This document shows, in pieces, positions 1 through 6,472 of a stretch of 9,613 nucleotides of DNA (position 1 is its first letter; each line of letters begins with the position of its first letter). Source of the stretch: Acidimicrobiia bacterium (GTDB lineage: Bacteria > Actinomycetota > Acidimicrobiia > Spongiisociales > UBA5794); assembly GCA_013695075.1 (NCBI GenBank), contig JACDBE010000303.1, positions 1 through 9,613 of the forward strand, in the 5' to 3' direction. The translations under genes and the position numbers were made by a program. Under the pieces are notes generated by a model. The model was given only the letters and a program-made list of their open reading frames with translations. It was not told the DNA's origin and did no database searches.

Positions 1-828
1 GTCGAGGCGGCCAGCTCGCACCCCATCGGCAAGGCGGTGGCGCTCGGTGCCGAAGAGCGGTCCGTCGAGCTGATCGGCGACGTCGACACCGAAACCCTCC
101 CCGGCAGGGGAGTCGTCGGCAGCGTTGACGGGACCACCGTAGTGGTGGGCAACGCCAAGCTGTTCGCCGACCGGGGCCTGGTGGTGCCGGCACCGCTGGC
201 GGAAGCGGTCGATCGGTACGAGGCCGCCGGCCACACCGCCTTTCTTGGTGGTTGGGAAGGCGAGGCCCGCGGGGCGCTAGCGGTGGCCGACACCGTGCGG
301 CCCTCGTCGGCGGAGGCGGTGGCATGGTTCGACGGCGCCGGCATCGCCACCGCGCTGCTCACCGGTGACAACCGGCGCACCGCCGAGGCGATCGCCGCCC
401 AGGTGGGGATCAGCGACGTCATCGCCGAGGTGATGCCCGCCGAGAAGGCCGCCGAGATCGCCCGGCTACAACATGACGGGCGCACCGTGGCCTTCGTTGG
501 CGACGGGATCAACGATGCCCCGGCGCTGGTCCGTGCCGACCTGGGGATCGCCATCGGCACCGGCACCGACATCGCCATCGAATCCGGCGACATCGTGCTG
601 ATGTCGGGCGATCCGGCGCTGGCCGCCACCGCCATCGAGCTGGCCCGGGCCACGTTCCGCACCATCCGCCAGAACCTGTTCTGGGCGTTCGCCTACAACG
701 TCGCCGCCATCCCGCTGGCTGCCGCCGGACTCCTCGACCCGATGATCGCCGCCGGGGCGATGGCGCTGTCCAGCGTCTCGGTGGTCGGCAACTCGCTGCG
801 ACTCCGCCGCTTCGACCGCTCTACCTAG
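1..828 (+). CDS. copA: Cu(I)-transporting P1B-type ATPase, C-terminal part (5' end outside window)
   Basis: This integral membrane pump would couple ATP hydrolysis to export of monovalent copper. The frame is open from base 1, so the gene starts upstream of the window; 275 codons are visible. In order, the sequence shows the P1B-specific HP motif (SSHPIGKA, residues 5-12), TGDN at 121-124, the hinge GDGINDAP at 167-174, and two C-terminal membrane helices. The penultimate helix carries YN (232-233, in AYNVAAIP) and the last carries MALSS (254-258). YN and MxxSS are the metal-site residues known for the Cu+ (P1B-1) subgroup, which is why copper is preferred over Zn/Cd or Co. The phosphorylation motif DKTGT and the N-terminal metal-binding domains lie outside the window. 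Its stop codon overlaps the stop of the convergent sulfotransferase. A GTG at 37 is an internal valine codon, because the HP motif lies before it. Confidence 0.93.
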   Translation, partial: VEAASSHPIGKAVALGAEERSVELIGDVDTETLPGRGVVGSVDGTTVVVGNAKLFADRGLVVPAPLAEAVDRYEAAGHTAFLGGWEGEARGALAVADTVRPSSAEAVAWFDGAGIATALLTGDNRRTAEAIAAQVGISDVIAEVMPAEKAAEIARLQHDGRTVAFVGDGINDAPALVRADLGIAIGTGTDIAIESGDIVLMSGDPALAATAIELARATFRTIRQNLFWAFAYNVAAIPLAAAGLLDPMIAAGAMALSSVSVVGNSLRLRRFDRST

Positions 829-1583
829 TACCCGAGGCTCCTGAGCAGGTCACGGGTGGAAGGTGGCATCGGCCCCTCCAGCCTCGGCGGCGCACCGCCA
901 GTCATCAGATCCGACATCGGCCTGGAGAAGGGCGTACGGTGGCGCTCTTGGTCCTGCAGAAACATCTCCACGTCTGGCGCGGTTTCGAGTCCTAGGAATC
1001 CAAGAACGTCACTGATGACGGGTTGAGCGTGGTCTCTGAGAGCCTCGTAGCGGATGCGGATCATCCGTTCGGTGCCGATGCTCTCGCCAAACACCGACGC
1101 ATGATGAACATGGCGCTCCCACACGTCCAGCGCCTCCGCAGCGTCCTTCCAGTCCTTAGCGGCAATCGAAGCGGCAACGTCACGACCATTTCGCACGATA
1201 TCAACGAACTGGCTGGTGGGAAACATGCTATCAATCAGAGACAGGCATTCGGGGTCGGTCTTCGGATCGGCGTAGTGGGGATACTTGTCTCCCCACCGCA
1301 TACCAGGCAGTGCGCCCAATTGGCGGTAGTAGTCTTCGATCATGAGGGGTACCCACTCGCGGAGGGTAGCCATCCATTCTTGCCGTTGATGCAGGATGAG
1401 CCTCTTGTTGTCACCGAGGCGATTCATCCGATTGATGAAGATCATGACCCGCGTCTCGTTTGTTATAAGGATCTGCGGATGGCGGTTCAGGATCTCCCGA
1501 AGATACGTCGTCCCGCTACGGGGAGCGCCAATGATAAAGAACGGCGCTCCAAGTGGCTCGGCGGCATCGCCTCTTATCGACAT
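825..1583 (-). CDS. P-loop sulfotransferase family protein
   Basis: The protein probably transfers a sulfuryl group from PAPS to an unknown acceptor such as a lipid, sugar or small molecule. With the ATG at 1583 it is 252 residues, slightly short for the family. The 5'-phosphosulfate loop is PRSGTTYL (residues 21-28), just after a hydrophobic strand (FFIIG). The 3'-phosphate-binding segment is recognisable as VDIVRNGRDVAAS, about halfway along. I chose ATG 1583 because GGGAG lies 11 nt upstream and the P-loop is normally near the N-terminus. An ATG at 1601 and a GTG at 1616 are in-frame alternatives adding 6 or 11 residues. A possible -10 TACGAT lies at 1624-1619. Two 60-base lines counted by eye (1201-1260, 1441-1500) are each 53% GC, against 75% for 4741-4800 in coxL, so the gene may have been acquired by transfer. 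The acceptor cannot be inferred from its neighbours. Confidence 0.87.
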   Translation of the reverse strand: MSIRGDAAEPLGAPFFIIGAPRSGTTYLREILNRHPQILITNETRVMIFINRMNRLGDNKRLILHQRQEWMATLREWVPLMIEDYYRQLGALPGMRWGDKYPHYADPKTDPECLSLIDSMFPTSQFVDIVRNGRDVAASIAAKDWKDAAEALDVWERHVHHASVFGESIGTERMIRIRYEALRDHAQPVISDVLGFLGLETAPDVEMFLQDQERHRTPFSRPMSDLMTGGAPPRLEGPMPPSTRDLLRSLGY

Positions 1584-1618
1584 ACAGGTTCGATCTCCCA
1601 TCGATGCGGATCGCACGA

Positions 1619-1624
1619 ATCGTA
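1619..1624 (-). promoter_or_regulatory. Candidate -10 box (TACGAT) for the sulfotransferase
   Basis: On the minus strand TACGAT matches the TANNNT consensus of actinobacterial housekeeping promoters. A transcript starting about 7 nt downstream would have a leader of about 28 nt containing GGGAG before the ATG at 1583. No convincing -35 is visible. Confidence 0.35.
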
Positions 1625-1698
1625 GCTTGCAAGACCGTACCTACCTACCTCCTCGGGCCTCCTTCTGCTGCCGAAAGATCGAGTTCGGCGCAATCGGG

Positions 1699-1704
1699 TA
1701 CCGT
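1699..1704 (+). promoter_or_regulatory. Candidate -10 box (TACCGT) giving a leaderless amidohydrolase mRNA
   Basis: TACCGT matches TANNNT and its last T is separated by 7 nt from the GTG at 1712, so transcription would begin at or next to the start codon. No Shine-Dalgarno is present. A second in-frame GTG (1703) lies inside the box itself and would not be in such a transcript. Confidence 0.45.
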
Positions 1705-1711
1705 GTCGCCG

Positions 1712-2584
1712 GTGACAGCGTTCATCGATCTCCACTGCCATCCCCCGGTGAAGGCCTACCTGGAGGGTCCGTTCGCCCCCTACCTCGACCATGTCGCCGC
1801 CATCTTCCGCCGTCCGGTGCAGATGATGGAACCCGAAGAACTGGCCGACCTGTACCGCAGTCTCGACGGGCGGGCGGTGCTGCTCGGATGGGACGCCGGC
1901 ACCGCCACCGGTCTGCCCCCGTTCACCAGCTCCCAGGTGGCCGAGCTGGTGGCCGTCGCCCCCGACGTGTTCGTCGGGTTCGGTGGCATCGACCCACACC
2001 GAGCCGACGCCGTCGACCAGGTGGACATCGCCGCCGATGCCGGGATGCTCGGTCTCAAGTTCCATCCCTCGGTGCAGCGATTCGACCCGGCCGATCCCCG
2101 CTACCTCGACATCTTCGCCAGGGCCGTGGCGCACGGGTTGGTGTGCCTGTTCCACACCGGGTATACCGCCCTGGGGTCCGGGATGCCGGGAGGTGCCGGG
2201 GTGGAGACCGAATATGCCAACCCGATGCGGCTCGACAGCCTGGCGGCGCGGGTCCCCGAGCTTTCCATCATCGCCGCCCACCCGTCGTGGCCGTGGCAGG
2301 ACGAGGCCATCGCCACCGCCCGTCACAAACCGTCGGTGTGGTTGGAGCTGTCGGGCTGGTCGCCACGCCGCTTCCCCCCTGCCTTGGTGGAAGCAGTCAC
2401 CGGGGAGCTGCTGCACCGCAGCCTGTTCGGTTCGGACTTCCCGTTCATCACCCCGCAGAAGTGGATCGGCGACTGGGAGCAGCTCGATATCGCCCCCGAG
2501 GCCACCAGGCGCATCCTCCACGACAACGCCGCCGAGCTGCTCGGACTCGCCGACGATCGAGGGGACCCGGACGCGGGCGGTTAG
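1712..2584 (+). CDS. Amidohydrolase-2 family metal-dependent hydrolase/decarboxylase
   Basis: This is a cytosolic TIM-barrel enzyme of the amidohydrolase-2 group (the ACMSD / resorcylate decarboxylase / uncharacterised hydrolase type), about 290 residues. Metal-ligand motifs appear in the expected order: HCH at residues 8-10 directly after the start, a lysine/histidine pair in GLKFHPS (K116, H118), HTG (H148), AAHPSW (H190) and GSDFP (D242). The reaction depends on the subgroup; substrate and hydrolase-versus-decarboxylase activity cannot be told from sequence. The frame stays open upstream to 1553, into the divergent sulfotransferase. I place the start at GTG 1712 because amidohydrolases begin just before the HxH strand (VTAFIDLHCH) and a TANNNT box lies 7 nt upstream; GTG 1703 is the alternative. 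The PAC2 gene follows after 29 bp on the same strand. Confidence 0.87.
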   Translation: MTAFIDLHCHPPVKAYLEGPFAPYLDHVAAIFRRPVQMMEPEELADLYRSLDGRAVLLGWDAGTATGLPPFTSSQVAELVAVAPDVFVGFGGIDPHRADAVDQVDIAADAGMLGLKFHPSVQRFDPADPRYLDIFARAVAHGLVCLFHTGYTALGSGMPGGAGVETEYANPMRLDSLAARVPELSIIAAHPSWPWQDEAIATARHKPSVWLELSGWSPRRFPPALVEAVTGELLHRSLFGSDFPFITPQKWIGDWEQLDIAPEATRRILHDNAAELLGLADDRGDPDAGG

Positions 2585-2598
2585 GCGATCTGCGCGGG

Positions 2599-2604
2599 TA
2601 GCCT
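2599..2604 (+). promoter_or_regulatory. Candidate -10 box (TAGCCT) before the PAC2 gene
   Basis: TAGCCT matches TANNNT and lies 9 nt before ATG 2614. If used, the mRNA would be leaderless or nearly so. A GAGG (2605-2608, spacing 5 nt) could instead serve as a ribosome binding site on a read-through transcript from the amidohydrolase gene. The two readings conflict, and the sequence does not decide between them. Confidence 0.35.
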
Positions 2605-2613
2605 GAGGCGGGT

Positions 2614-3471
2614 ATGGATGTCATCAGGCGGTTCTCCAAGCCGGTGCTGCGCCGACCGCAGGCGGTGATCTCGTTCGAGGGGTGGAACGATGCCGGTGAG
2701 GCGGCCAGCGGCGCCACCGAGTATCTGCTCGCCTGGTCCCAGGTCACCGAGCCCTTCGCCGTGATCGATCCCGAGGAGTTCTACGACTTCCAGGTGCGCC
2801 GGCCCCAGGTCGCCATCGACTCGGGTGGCACCCGCAGCCTGACATGGCCGATGACCCGCTTCTATTCGATCGACATGGCGGACGACGACCGCGACCTGGT
2901 CGTGGTGCTCGGTGAGGAGCCCAGCTTCAGGTGGCGCACCTACGCTCGCTATCTGGTCCAGGTTCTCCTCGAGGTAGACGTCGAGGCGGTAGTGCTGCTC
3001 GGCGCCTTTGCCGGCCAGGTGGCCCACACCAGACCGGTCCCGGTCATCGGGGTGGCCACCGACCCGGCCTTGGTGGACCGGCACCGGCTGCTGCACTCCA
3101 CGTACGAGGGGCCCACCGGCATCCTCGCCGTGCTCCAGGAGGCGTGCCGCGAGGTGGGTATCCCCGCCATCAGCCTGTGGGCGGCGGCGCCGCACTACCT
3201 GGCGTCGAACCCGAACCCGAAGGCGTCGCTGGCTCTGGCAGCCAAGACCGCCGAGATCCTTGGCTTCGAGCTGGACACCGCTTCGCTGCGCACCAACTCA
3301 GACGAGTTCGACCAGGAGATCGCCGCCGCCATGGAGGCCTCCGGTGATCTCGCCGACTACGTGGCCGGTCTGGAGCAGGACCTGACCACCGCCATCGGTG
3401 CCATCGACCCCGGAGCCGAGGCCGGCCTGGTCGAGGAGATCGAGTCGTACCTCAAGGACCAGCAGCGCTGA
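2614..3471 (+). CDS. PAC2 family protein
   Basis: The 285-residue protein has the PAC2 (proteasome assembly chaperone 2-like, PF09754) pattern. It has an N-terminal GWNDAG motif (23-28), a central hydrophobic segment with LLGAFAGQVAHTRP, HSTYEGPTGI, and SLWAAAPHYLASNPNP with downstream helices. Length and layout match the actinobacterial members (Rv2125 type). In eukaryotes and archaea relatives assist proteasome assembly; the bacterial role is not established, and no proteasome genes are in the window. The C-terminus ends DQQR and lacks the HbYX tripeptide used by proteasome activators and some assembly factors. The region from about residue 225 is acidic and probably helical. The gene lies 29 bp behind the amidohydrolase and could be cotranscribed, although it also has its own candidate -10. 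Downstream is a convergent gene. Confidence 0.88.
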   Translation: MDVIRRFSKPVLRRPQAVISFEGWNDAGEAASGATEYLLAWSQVTEPFAVIDPEEFYDFQVRRPQVAIDSGGTRSLTWPMTRFYSIDMADDDRDLVVVLGEEPSFRWRTYARYLVQVLLEVDVEAVVLLGAFAGQVAHTRPVPVIGVATDPALVDRHRLLHSTYEGPTGILAVLQEACREVGIPAISLWAAAPHYLASNPNPKASLALAAKTAEILGFELDTASLRTNSDEFDQEIAAAMEASGDLADYVAGLEQDLTTAIGAIDPGAEAGLVEEIESYLKDQQR

Positions 3472-3593
3472 ACATCGCGGCCACGAAGGCGATAAGGAAG
3501 CTGCGATCGTTCTCGTCACTCGGATCGAGGAGAGCGAGGTCGATGCCCCGTACGATTCCGGTGGCCGGTGGGAAGAGTCAAGCCCTCCGTTCC
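3472..3593. other. Convergent intergenic spacer
   Basis: This 122-bp gap lies between the PAC2 stop and the coxL stop. I see no strong intrinsic terminator; only a short CTCG-GAT-CGAG stem is present. A minus-strand frame without stops runs through it from 3577 into the PAC2 3' end (to 3452) and is discussed as a possible remnant. It has no credible start codon or ribosome binding site. Confidence 0.4.
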
Positions 3594-5906
3594 TCATCGC
3601 TCCACGTCATCACCGCCAAGCCTATCCAGATGGGTTTGTTCGGCGGTGCGCAACGCCTGCCATACCCGGTAACCGGTCAAGGGCATGTCGATATGGGTGA
3701 TCCCCATGTCGGAGAGGGCGTCGATCACAGCGTTGTGGACAGCCGGGGTGGAGCCGATGGTCGCCGCTTCACCGATCCCCTTCGCCCCCAAGGCGTTGTA
3801 TGGCGTGGGGGTGACCGTCGAGCCCCGCTCCACGGCGGGCAGGGTGGCCGCCGTGGGGATGAGGTACGACACCAGGGTGGCGGTCAACGGGTTGCCGTCC
3901 TCGTCGTACAGCACCTGCTCCCACAGCGCCTGGCCGGCTCCTTGGGCGAAGCCGCCGTGGACCTGGCCGGCGACCAGCAGCGGGTTGACCACCGTGCCGC
4001 AGTCGTCGACGGCGATGTGGCGCAGCAGCCGCACCGTCCCGGTCATGGTGTCCACCTCCACCACCGACAGATGGGTGCCGAACGGGAAGGTGGCGTGCCC
4101 TTGGTCGTGGATCAGTTCGGCGGCGAGCCCATCGCTTGCGGGCAGATCGGCAGCGATGGCGGCCACCTCGGCCCAGGTGAGCGAGGCGTCGGGCACCCCG
4201 GCCACCCCGAGGCGCTGGTCGGGAAGCACGACGATGTCGTCTGGCGCCGCCTCGAACCGGTCGGCGACGATCCGGCTCGCCTTGGCCAGCACCAGCTTTC
4301 CCGCCTCGAGAACGGCGGTGCCCCCGATCTGCAGCGACCGGGATCCACCGGTCCCCGATCCGCGGGCAATGACGTCGGTGTCGGCCTGCAGCAGCCGGAT
4401 GTTCTCCATGTCGATCCCGGTAAGACCTGAGAGCAGCTGGGCGAAGGCCGTCTCGTGACCCTGGCCATGACCCGAGGTGCCCACCCGCACCGTTGCACAG
4501 CCGTCGTCGCCCACCTCTACCCCCGCCCACTCCTTGCGGTCGTCGGGGGCGGTGATTTCGACGTAGCAGGCAACCCCAATGCCCAGCCGCACCGGGTCGC
4601 CGGCGTCCCGACGCCGCTGCTGTTCGGCGCGCAGGTCGTGGTAGCCGGCCAGGTCGAGGGCGGCGTCGAGCGCCTTGGCGAAATCCCCCGAGTCGTACTC
4701 GGCGCCGCTGGGAGTGGTGTGGGGGAACGCCCCGGGGTCGAGGAAGTTGCGCCGCCGCAGCTCGACGGGGTCGAGCCCCAGGTGGGCGGCGAGCACGTCC
4801 ATCGACCGTTCGATGGCGTGGGTGGCCTCGGGGCGGCCGGCACCCCGGTAGGCATGGATGGGGGTGGTGTTGGTGACCACGCTCTGCCACGCCACGGCAA
4901 GCCGTTCGATGGCGTATGCCCCGGTGGCCATCAATCGGGTCCACACCGGCAGGTACGCCCCGAACAGGGGGTACGCCCCCACATCCTGGGTGATGTGCAT
5001 CCGCATCGCCTGCACCCGCCCGTCCCGGTCGGCGCCGAGTTCCACCTCGATGCGCTGGCTGCGGCCCTGGGTCATCGCCACCAGGTTGTCCCGCCGCGTC
5101 TCGTGCCACCGCACCGGCCGCCCCAGGGTGATGGCCAGCTTGGCTGTTACCACCTGCTCGGGATACACGTAGAACTTGGCGCCGAACCCGCCACCCATGT
5201 CGGGGACCATGGCGTGTAGCCGGTCACGGTCGAACCCGGTGGCGCGGGATATGTTGTTGCGGTGGCTGAACACGTTCTGGCTCCCCACCGACAGGTGGAG
5301 GCGATCTCCGTCGGGGACGGCCAGTGCCGAGTTCGTCTCCAGGGGGACGGCGGCCACCCGTTGGTTGACGATGGCGGTGGTCACCCGCACCTCGCACCCG
5401 TCGAACAGGGCGCTTCCGGGAGGATCGCCATCGGCCAGACACCGGTTGGTACCCGCCTCGGGGAAGAGGATGGGGGCACCCGCCTCCAACGCCGCCACCG
5501 GGTCGGTTACCGCCGGCAGCGGGTCGATGTCGACCGCCACCATTCCGGCGGCGTCCACGGCCTGCCGCTCGGTCTCGGCGACCACCACGGCAACGATCTC
5601 GCCGACGAAGCGGACCGTGTCCAGGGCCAGCGGAGGCCGCCCGAAGGCGTCGGGGACACCACTGGCTCCGGGTGCCGCCACCGGTAGGTCCAGGTCGGCA
5701 GCGGTGTACACGCCTACCACCCCCGGCATCCCGGCGGCGTGCGAGCCTTCGATGGAAACGATGGTGCCGTGGGCGATCTGGGAGCGCACCGGGACAAGGA
5801 ACAGCGCCCCATCGACTCGCTGATTGGGGATGTAGGTGCCCTGGCCACGTACGAAGCGGGGGTCTTCCAGCCGCTTGACGGCGGCACCGAGGATCGATCC
5901 GGCCAT
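3594..5906 (-). CDS. Molybdenum hydroxylase large subunit, form II CoxL-like (xanthine dehydrogenase family)
   Basis: This 770-residue protein is the molybdopterin-cytosine-dinucleotide-binding subunit of an aerobic CO dehydrogenase/xanthine oxidase-type enzyme. The N-terminus (GSILGAAVKRLEDPRFVRGQGTY) is the small hammerhead domain. The Mo-binding parts include GGGFGAK (238-244), the active-site loop AYRGAGR (352-358), SGHGQGHE, GSGTGGSRS, DDCGTVVNP and the catalytic glutamate in GIGEAATIG (E713). AYRGAGR is the form II loop; true CO-oxidising form I enzymes carry AYxCSFR, with the Cu/Se-binding cysteine. So CO oxidation should not be assumed, and an aldehyde, purine or other heterocycle may be the substrate. 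CoxM (FAD) and CoxS (2Fe-2S) genes are not adjacent: the PAC2 gene lies downstream on the opposite strand and a ribosomal protein gene upstream. The start ATG 5906 has no Shine-Dalgarno and lies 10 nt after a TAACGT box. Its stop overlaps an ATG (ATGA at 3597-3594), with no convincing gene behind it. Confidence 0.93.
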   Translation of the reverse strand: MAGSILGAAVKRLEDPRFVRGQGTYIPNQRVDGALFLVPVRSQIAHGTIVSIEGSHAAGMPGVVGVYTAADLDLPVAAPGASGVPDAFGRPPLALDTVRFVGEIVAVVVAETERQAVDAAGMVAVDIDPLPAVTDPVAALEAGAPILFPEAGTNRCLADGDPPGSALFDGCEVRVTTAIVNQRVAAVPLETNSALAVPDGDRLHLSVGSQNVFSHRNNISRATGFDRDRLHAMVPDMGGGFGAKFYVYPEQVVTAKLAITLGRPVRWHETRRDNLVAMTQGRSQRIEVELGADRDGRVQAMRMHITQDVGAYPLFGAYLPVWTRLMATGAYAIERLAVAWQSVVTNTTPIHAYRGAGRPEATHAIERSMDVLAAHLGLDPVELRRRNFLDPGAFPHTTPSGAEYDSGDFAKALDAALDLAGYHDLRAEQQRRRDAGDPVRLGIGVACYVEITAPDDRKEWAGVEVGDDGCATVRVGTSGHGQGHETAFAQLLSGLTGIDMENIRLLQADTDVIARGSGTGGSRSLQIGGTAVLEAGKLVLAKASRIVADRFEAAPDDIVVLPDQRLGVAGVPDASLTWAEVAAIAADLPASDGLAAELIHDQGHATFPFGTHLSVVEVDTMTGTVRLLRHIAVDDCGTVVNPLLVAGQVHGGFAQGAGQALWEQVLYDEDGNPLTATLVSYLIPTAATLPAVERGSTVTPTPYNALGAKGIGEAATIGSTPAVHNAVIDALSDMGITHIDMPLTGYRVWQALRTAEQTHLDRLGGDDVER

Positions 5907-5916
5907 ATGGGCGGCG

Positions 5917-5922
5917 ACGTTA
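5917..5922 (-). promoter_or_regulatory. Candidate -10 box (TAACGT) before the coxL-like gene
   Basis: On the minus strand TAACGT fits TANNNT and ends 10 nt before ATG 5906. No ribosome binding site lies between them, so a leaderless or near-leaderless mRNA is possible. No -35 element is recognisable in the GC-rich upstream sequence. Confidence 0.35.
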
Positions 5923-6002
5923 GCTCACCAGCTGGGCCGCCCTCCGCCCCAGCCCGCAGGACCTTGCCTCGGCTGTTAGCGGCCCAGGCGCTGCCACGAG
6001 GA

Positions 6003-6026
6003 AGCCCCGGTCCGGAGACCGGGGCT
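6003..6026 (-). terminator. Hairpin terminator behind the bS22 gene
   Basis: This is a perfect 10-bp inverted repeat (AGCCCCGGTC / GACCGGGGCT) with a 4-nt CGGA loop, starting 5 nt after the bS22 stop codon. CACG and CGTG flanks could extend it across a bulge. There is no U-tract, so it would be an L-shaped, actinobacterial-type terminator or an mRNA 3'-end stabiliser. It insulates the downstream coxL-like gene from the ribosomal protein gene. Confidence 0.65.
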
Positions 6027-6031
6027 CGTGA

Positions 6032-6121
6032 TCACTTCTTCTTGTGCCGGTTGGCCTTGATGCGCTTGCGGTACTTGTGCTTGCTCATCTTCTTACGGCG
6101 CTTCTTGATCAACGAACCCAT
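6032..6121 (-). CDS. Small ribosomal subunit protein bS22 (AURKAIP1/COX24 domain)
   Basis: The 29-residue product begins MGSLIKKRRKKMSKHKYR and ends KANRHKKK; about 60% of it is Lys, Arg or His. It is too short for ordinary gene finding. The MGSxIKKRRKxMSKxKxRK pattern is that of the actinobacterial protein found structurally in mycobacterial 30S subunits as bS22 (about 33 residues, beginning MGSVIKKRRKRMSKKK), and of the AURKAIP1/COX24 domain of mitochondrial ribosomal proteins. It presumably binds 16S rRNA near the decoding region. I choose ATG 6121 because family members start at MGS and GAGG lies 4 nt upstream (6129-6126). An in-frame ATG at 6136 would add MYRGS. A hairpin follows 5 nt after the stop, and a palindrome with T-rich tail lies in the leader, so the gene looks like its own transcription unit. 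Confidence 0.9.
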   Translation of the reverse strand: MGSLIKKRRKKMSKHKYRKRIKANRHKKK

Positions 6122-6138
6122 GGAACCTCGGTACATGC

Positions 6139-6168
6139 AAAGAAATGCCCTCGGCGGCCGCCGAGGGC
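6139..6168 (-). promoter_or_regulatory. Leader palindrome with T-rich tail (attenuator/terminator-like) upstream of bS22
   Basis: Positions 6147-6168 form a perfect 22-bp palindrome (each half GCCCTCGGCGG). On the minus strand it is followed immediately by ATTTCTTT, which is the layout of an intrinsic terminator. Its tail lies only some 18 nt from the bS22 ATG, and I find no TANNNT box in the remaining space, so the structure probably sits in the bS22 leader. It may act as an attenuator, as a site for autogenous control, or as a terminator of transcription coming from thrB. Confidence 0.5.
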
Positions 6169-6195
6169 GGTAGGTGGCCCATAGGATGGCCGATC

Positions 6196-6226
6196 CGGTG
6201 CGAGTACGCAAGCCCTGATCGCACCG
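6196..6226. repeat. Inverted repeat, 8-bp arms with 15-nt loop
   Basis: CGGTGCGA (6196-6203) is matched by TCGCACCG (6219-6226). It lies about 80-100 bp upstream of the bS22 start on the minus strand, so it could be an operator or an RNA stem in the leader. Nothing ties it to a particular regulator. Confidence 0.45.
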
Positions 6227-6231
6227 CCTCC

Positions 6232-6430
6232 GCTTTTCCCCTCCCTTTGGGAGGGTGCCGAGCGATCAGTTTCCCTCCCTCTGGGAGGGGTACCGAGCGG
6301 AGCGAGGCGGAGAGGGATTCTTCGAGGCGGGAGGGATCGAGGCGGGGACGGATGCTTGATGCGCCCGAAGCCAGAAACCCTCCGGCTGCTCCGCAGCTAC
6401 CCCTCCCCGCACATGGGGCGAGAGGAAACA
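6232..6430. repeat. Cluster of hairpin repeats, REP-like dispersed intergenic element
   Basis: Two near-identical hairpins recur 34 bp apart: CCCTCCC-TTT-GGGAGGG (6239-6255) and CCCTCCC-TCT-GGGAGGG (6273-6289). They are followed by related tails TGCCGAGCG and GTACCGAGCG, then GAGCGAGGCGGAGAGGG. A third, degenerate arm pair (CCCC-GCACAT-GGGG, 6405-6418) follows a GCTGCTCCGCAGC segment. This mosaic resembles short dispersed palindromic elements seen between genes in many GC-rich genomes. That it is dispersed is inferred from its look, since only one locus is visible. Confidence 0.5.
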
Positions 6431-6472
6431 AGAACTTCGCATCCAACCCCGGCTGCGACAGGGCTGACCTGT

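Larger units (their letters stand above)
6169..6472. other. Non-coding intergenic region between thrB and bS22
   Basis: I find no gene in these 304 bp on either strand; the open frames lack start signals and consistent G/C third positions. It holds an 8-bp inverted repeat (6196-6226), the hairpin repeats described separately, and presumably the bS22 promoter on the minus strand. A possible TATGGG lies at 6186-6181 but does not match TANNNT. Confidence 0.6.

Noticed and set aside
1023..1625. A 200-codon plus-strand frame antisense to the sulfotransferase
   Set aside because: No recognisable motif or ribosome binding site, while the opposite strand has a clear P-loop sulfotransferase.
1396..2601. 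A 401-codon plus-strand open frame overlapping the sulfotransferase and amidohydrolase
   Set aside because: Arginine- and proline-rich shadow translation with no motif; the amidohydrolase frame carries all the metal-ligand motifs.
3298..3597. A 99-codon minus-strand frame whose ATG overlaps the coxL stop (ATGA)
   Set aside because: Most of it is antisense to the PAC2 gene and the translation is Gly/Leu/Val-rich shadow sequence; the overlap alone is not enough evidence.
3769..5109. A 446-codon open frame on the minus strand in another frame of coxL
   Set aside because: It overlaps the coxL-like gene entirely, is composed of Arg/Gly/Pro/Ala-rich low-complexity translation, and is a product of high GC.
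3594..5906. A genuine aerobic CO dehydrogenase (form I CoxL)
   Set aside because: The active-site loop is AYRGAGR, without the cysteine of AYxCSFR, and coxM/coxS are not adjacent.
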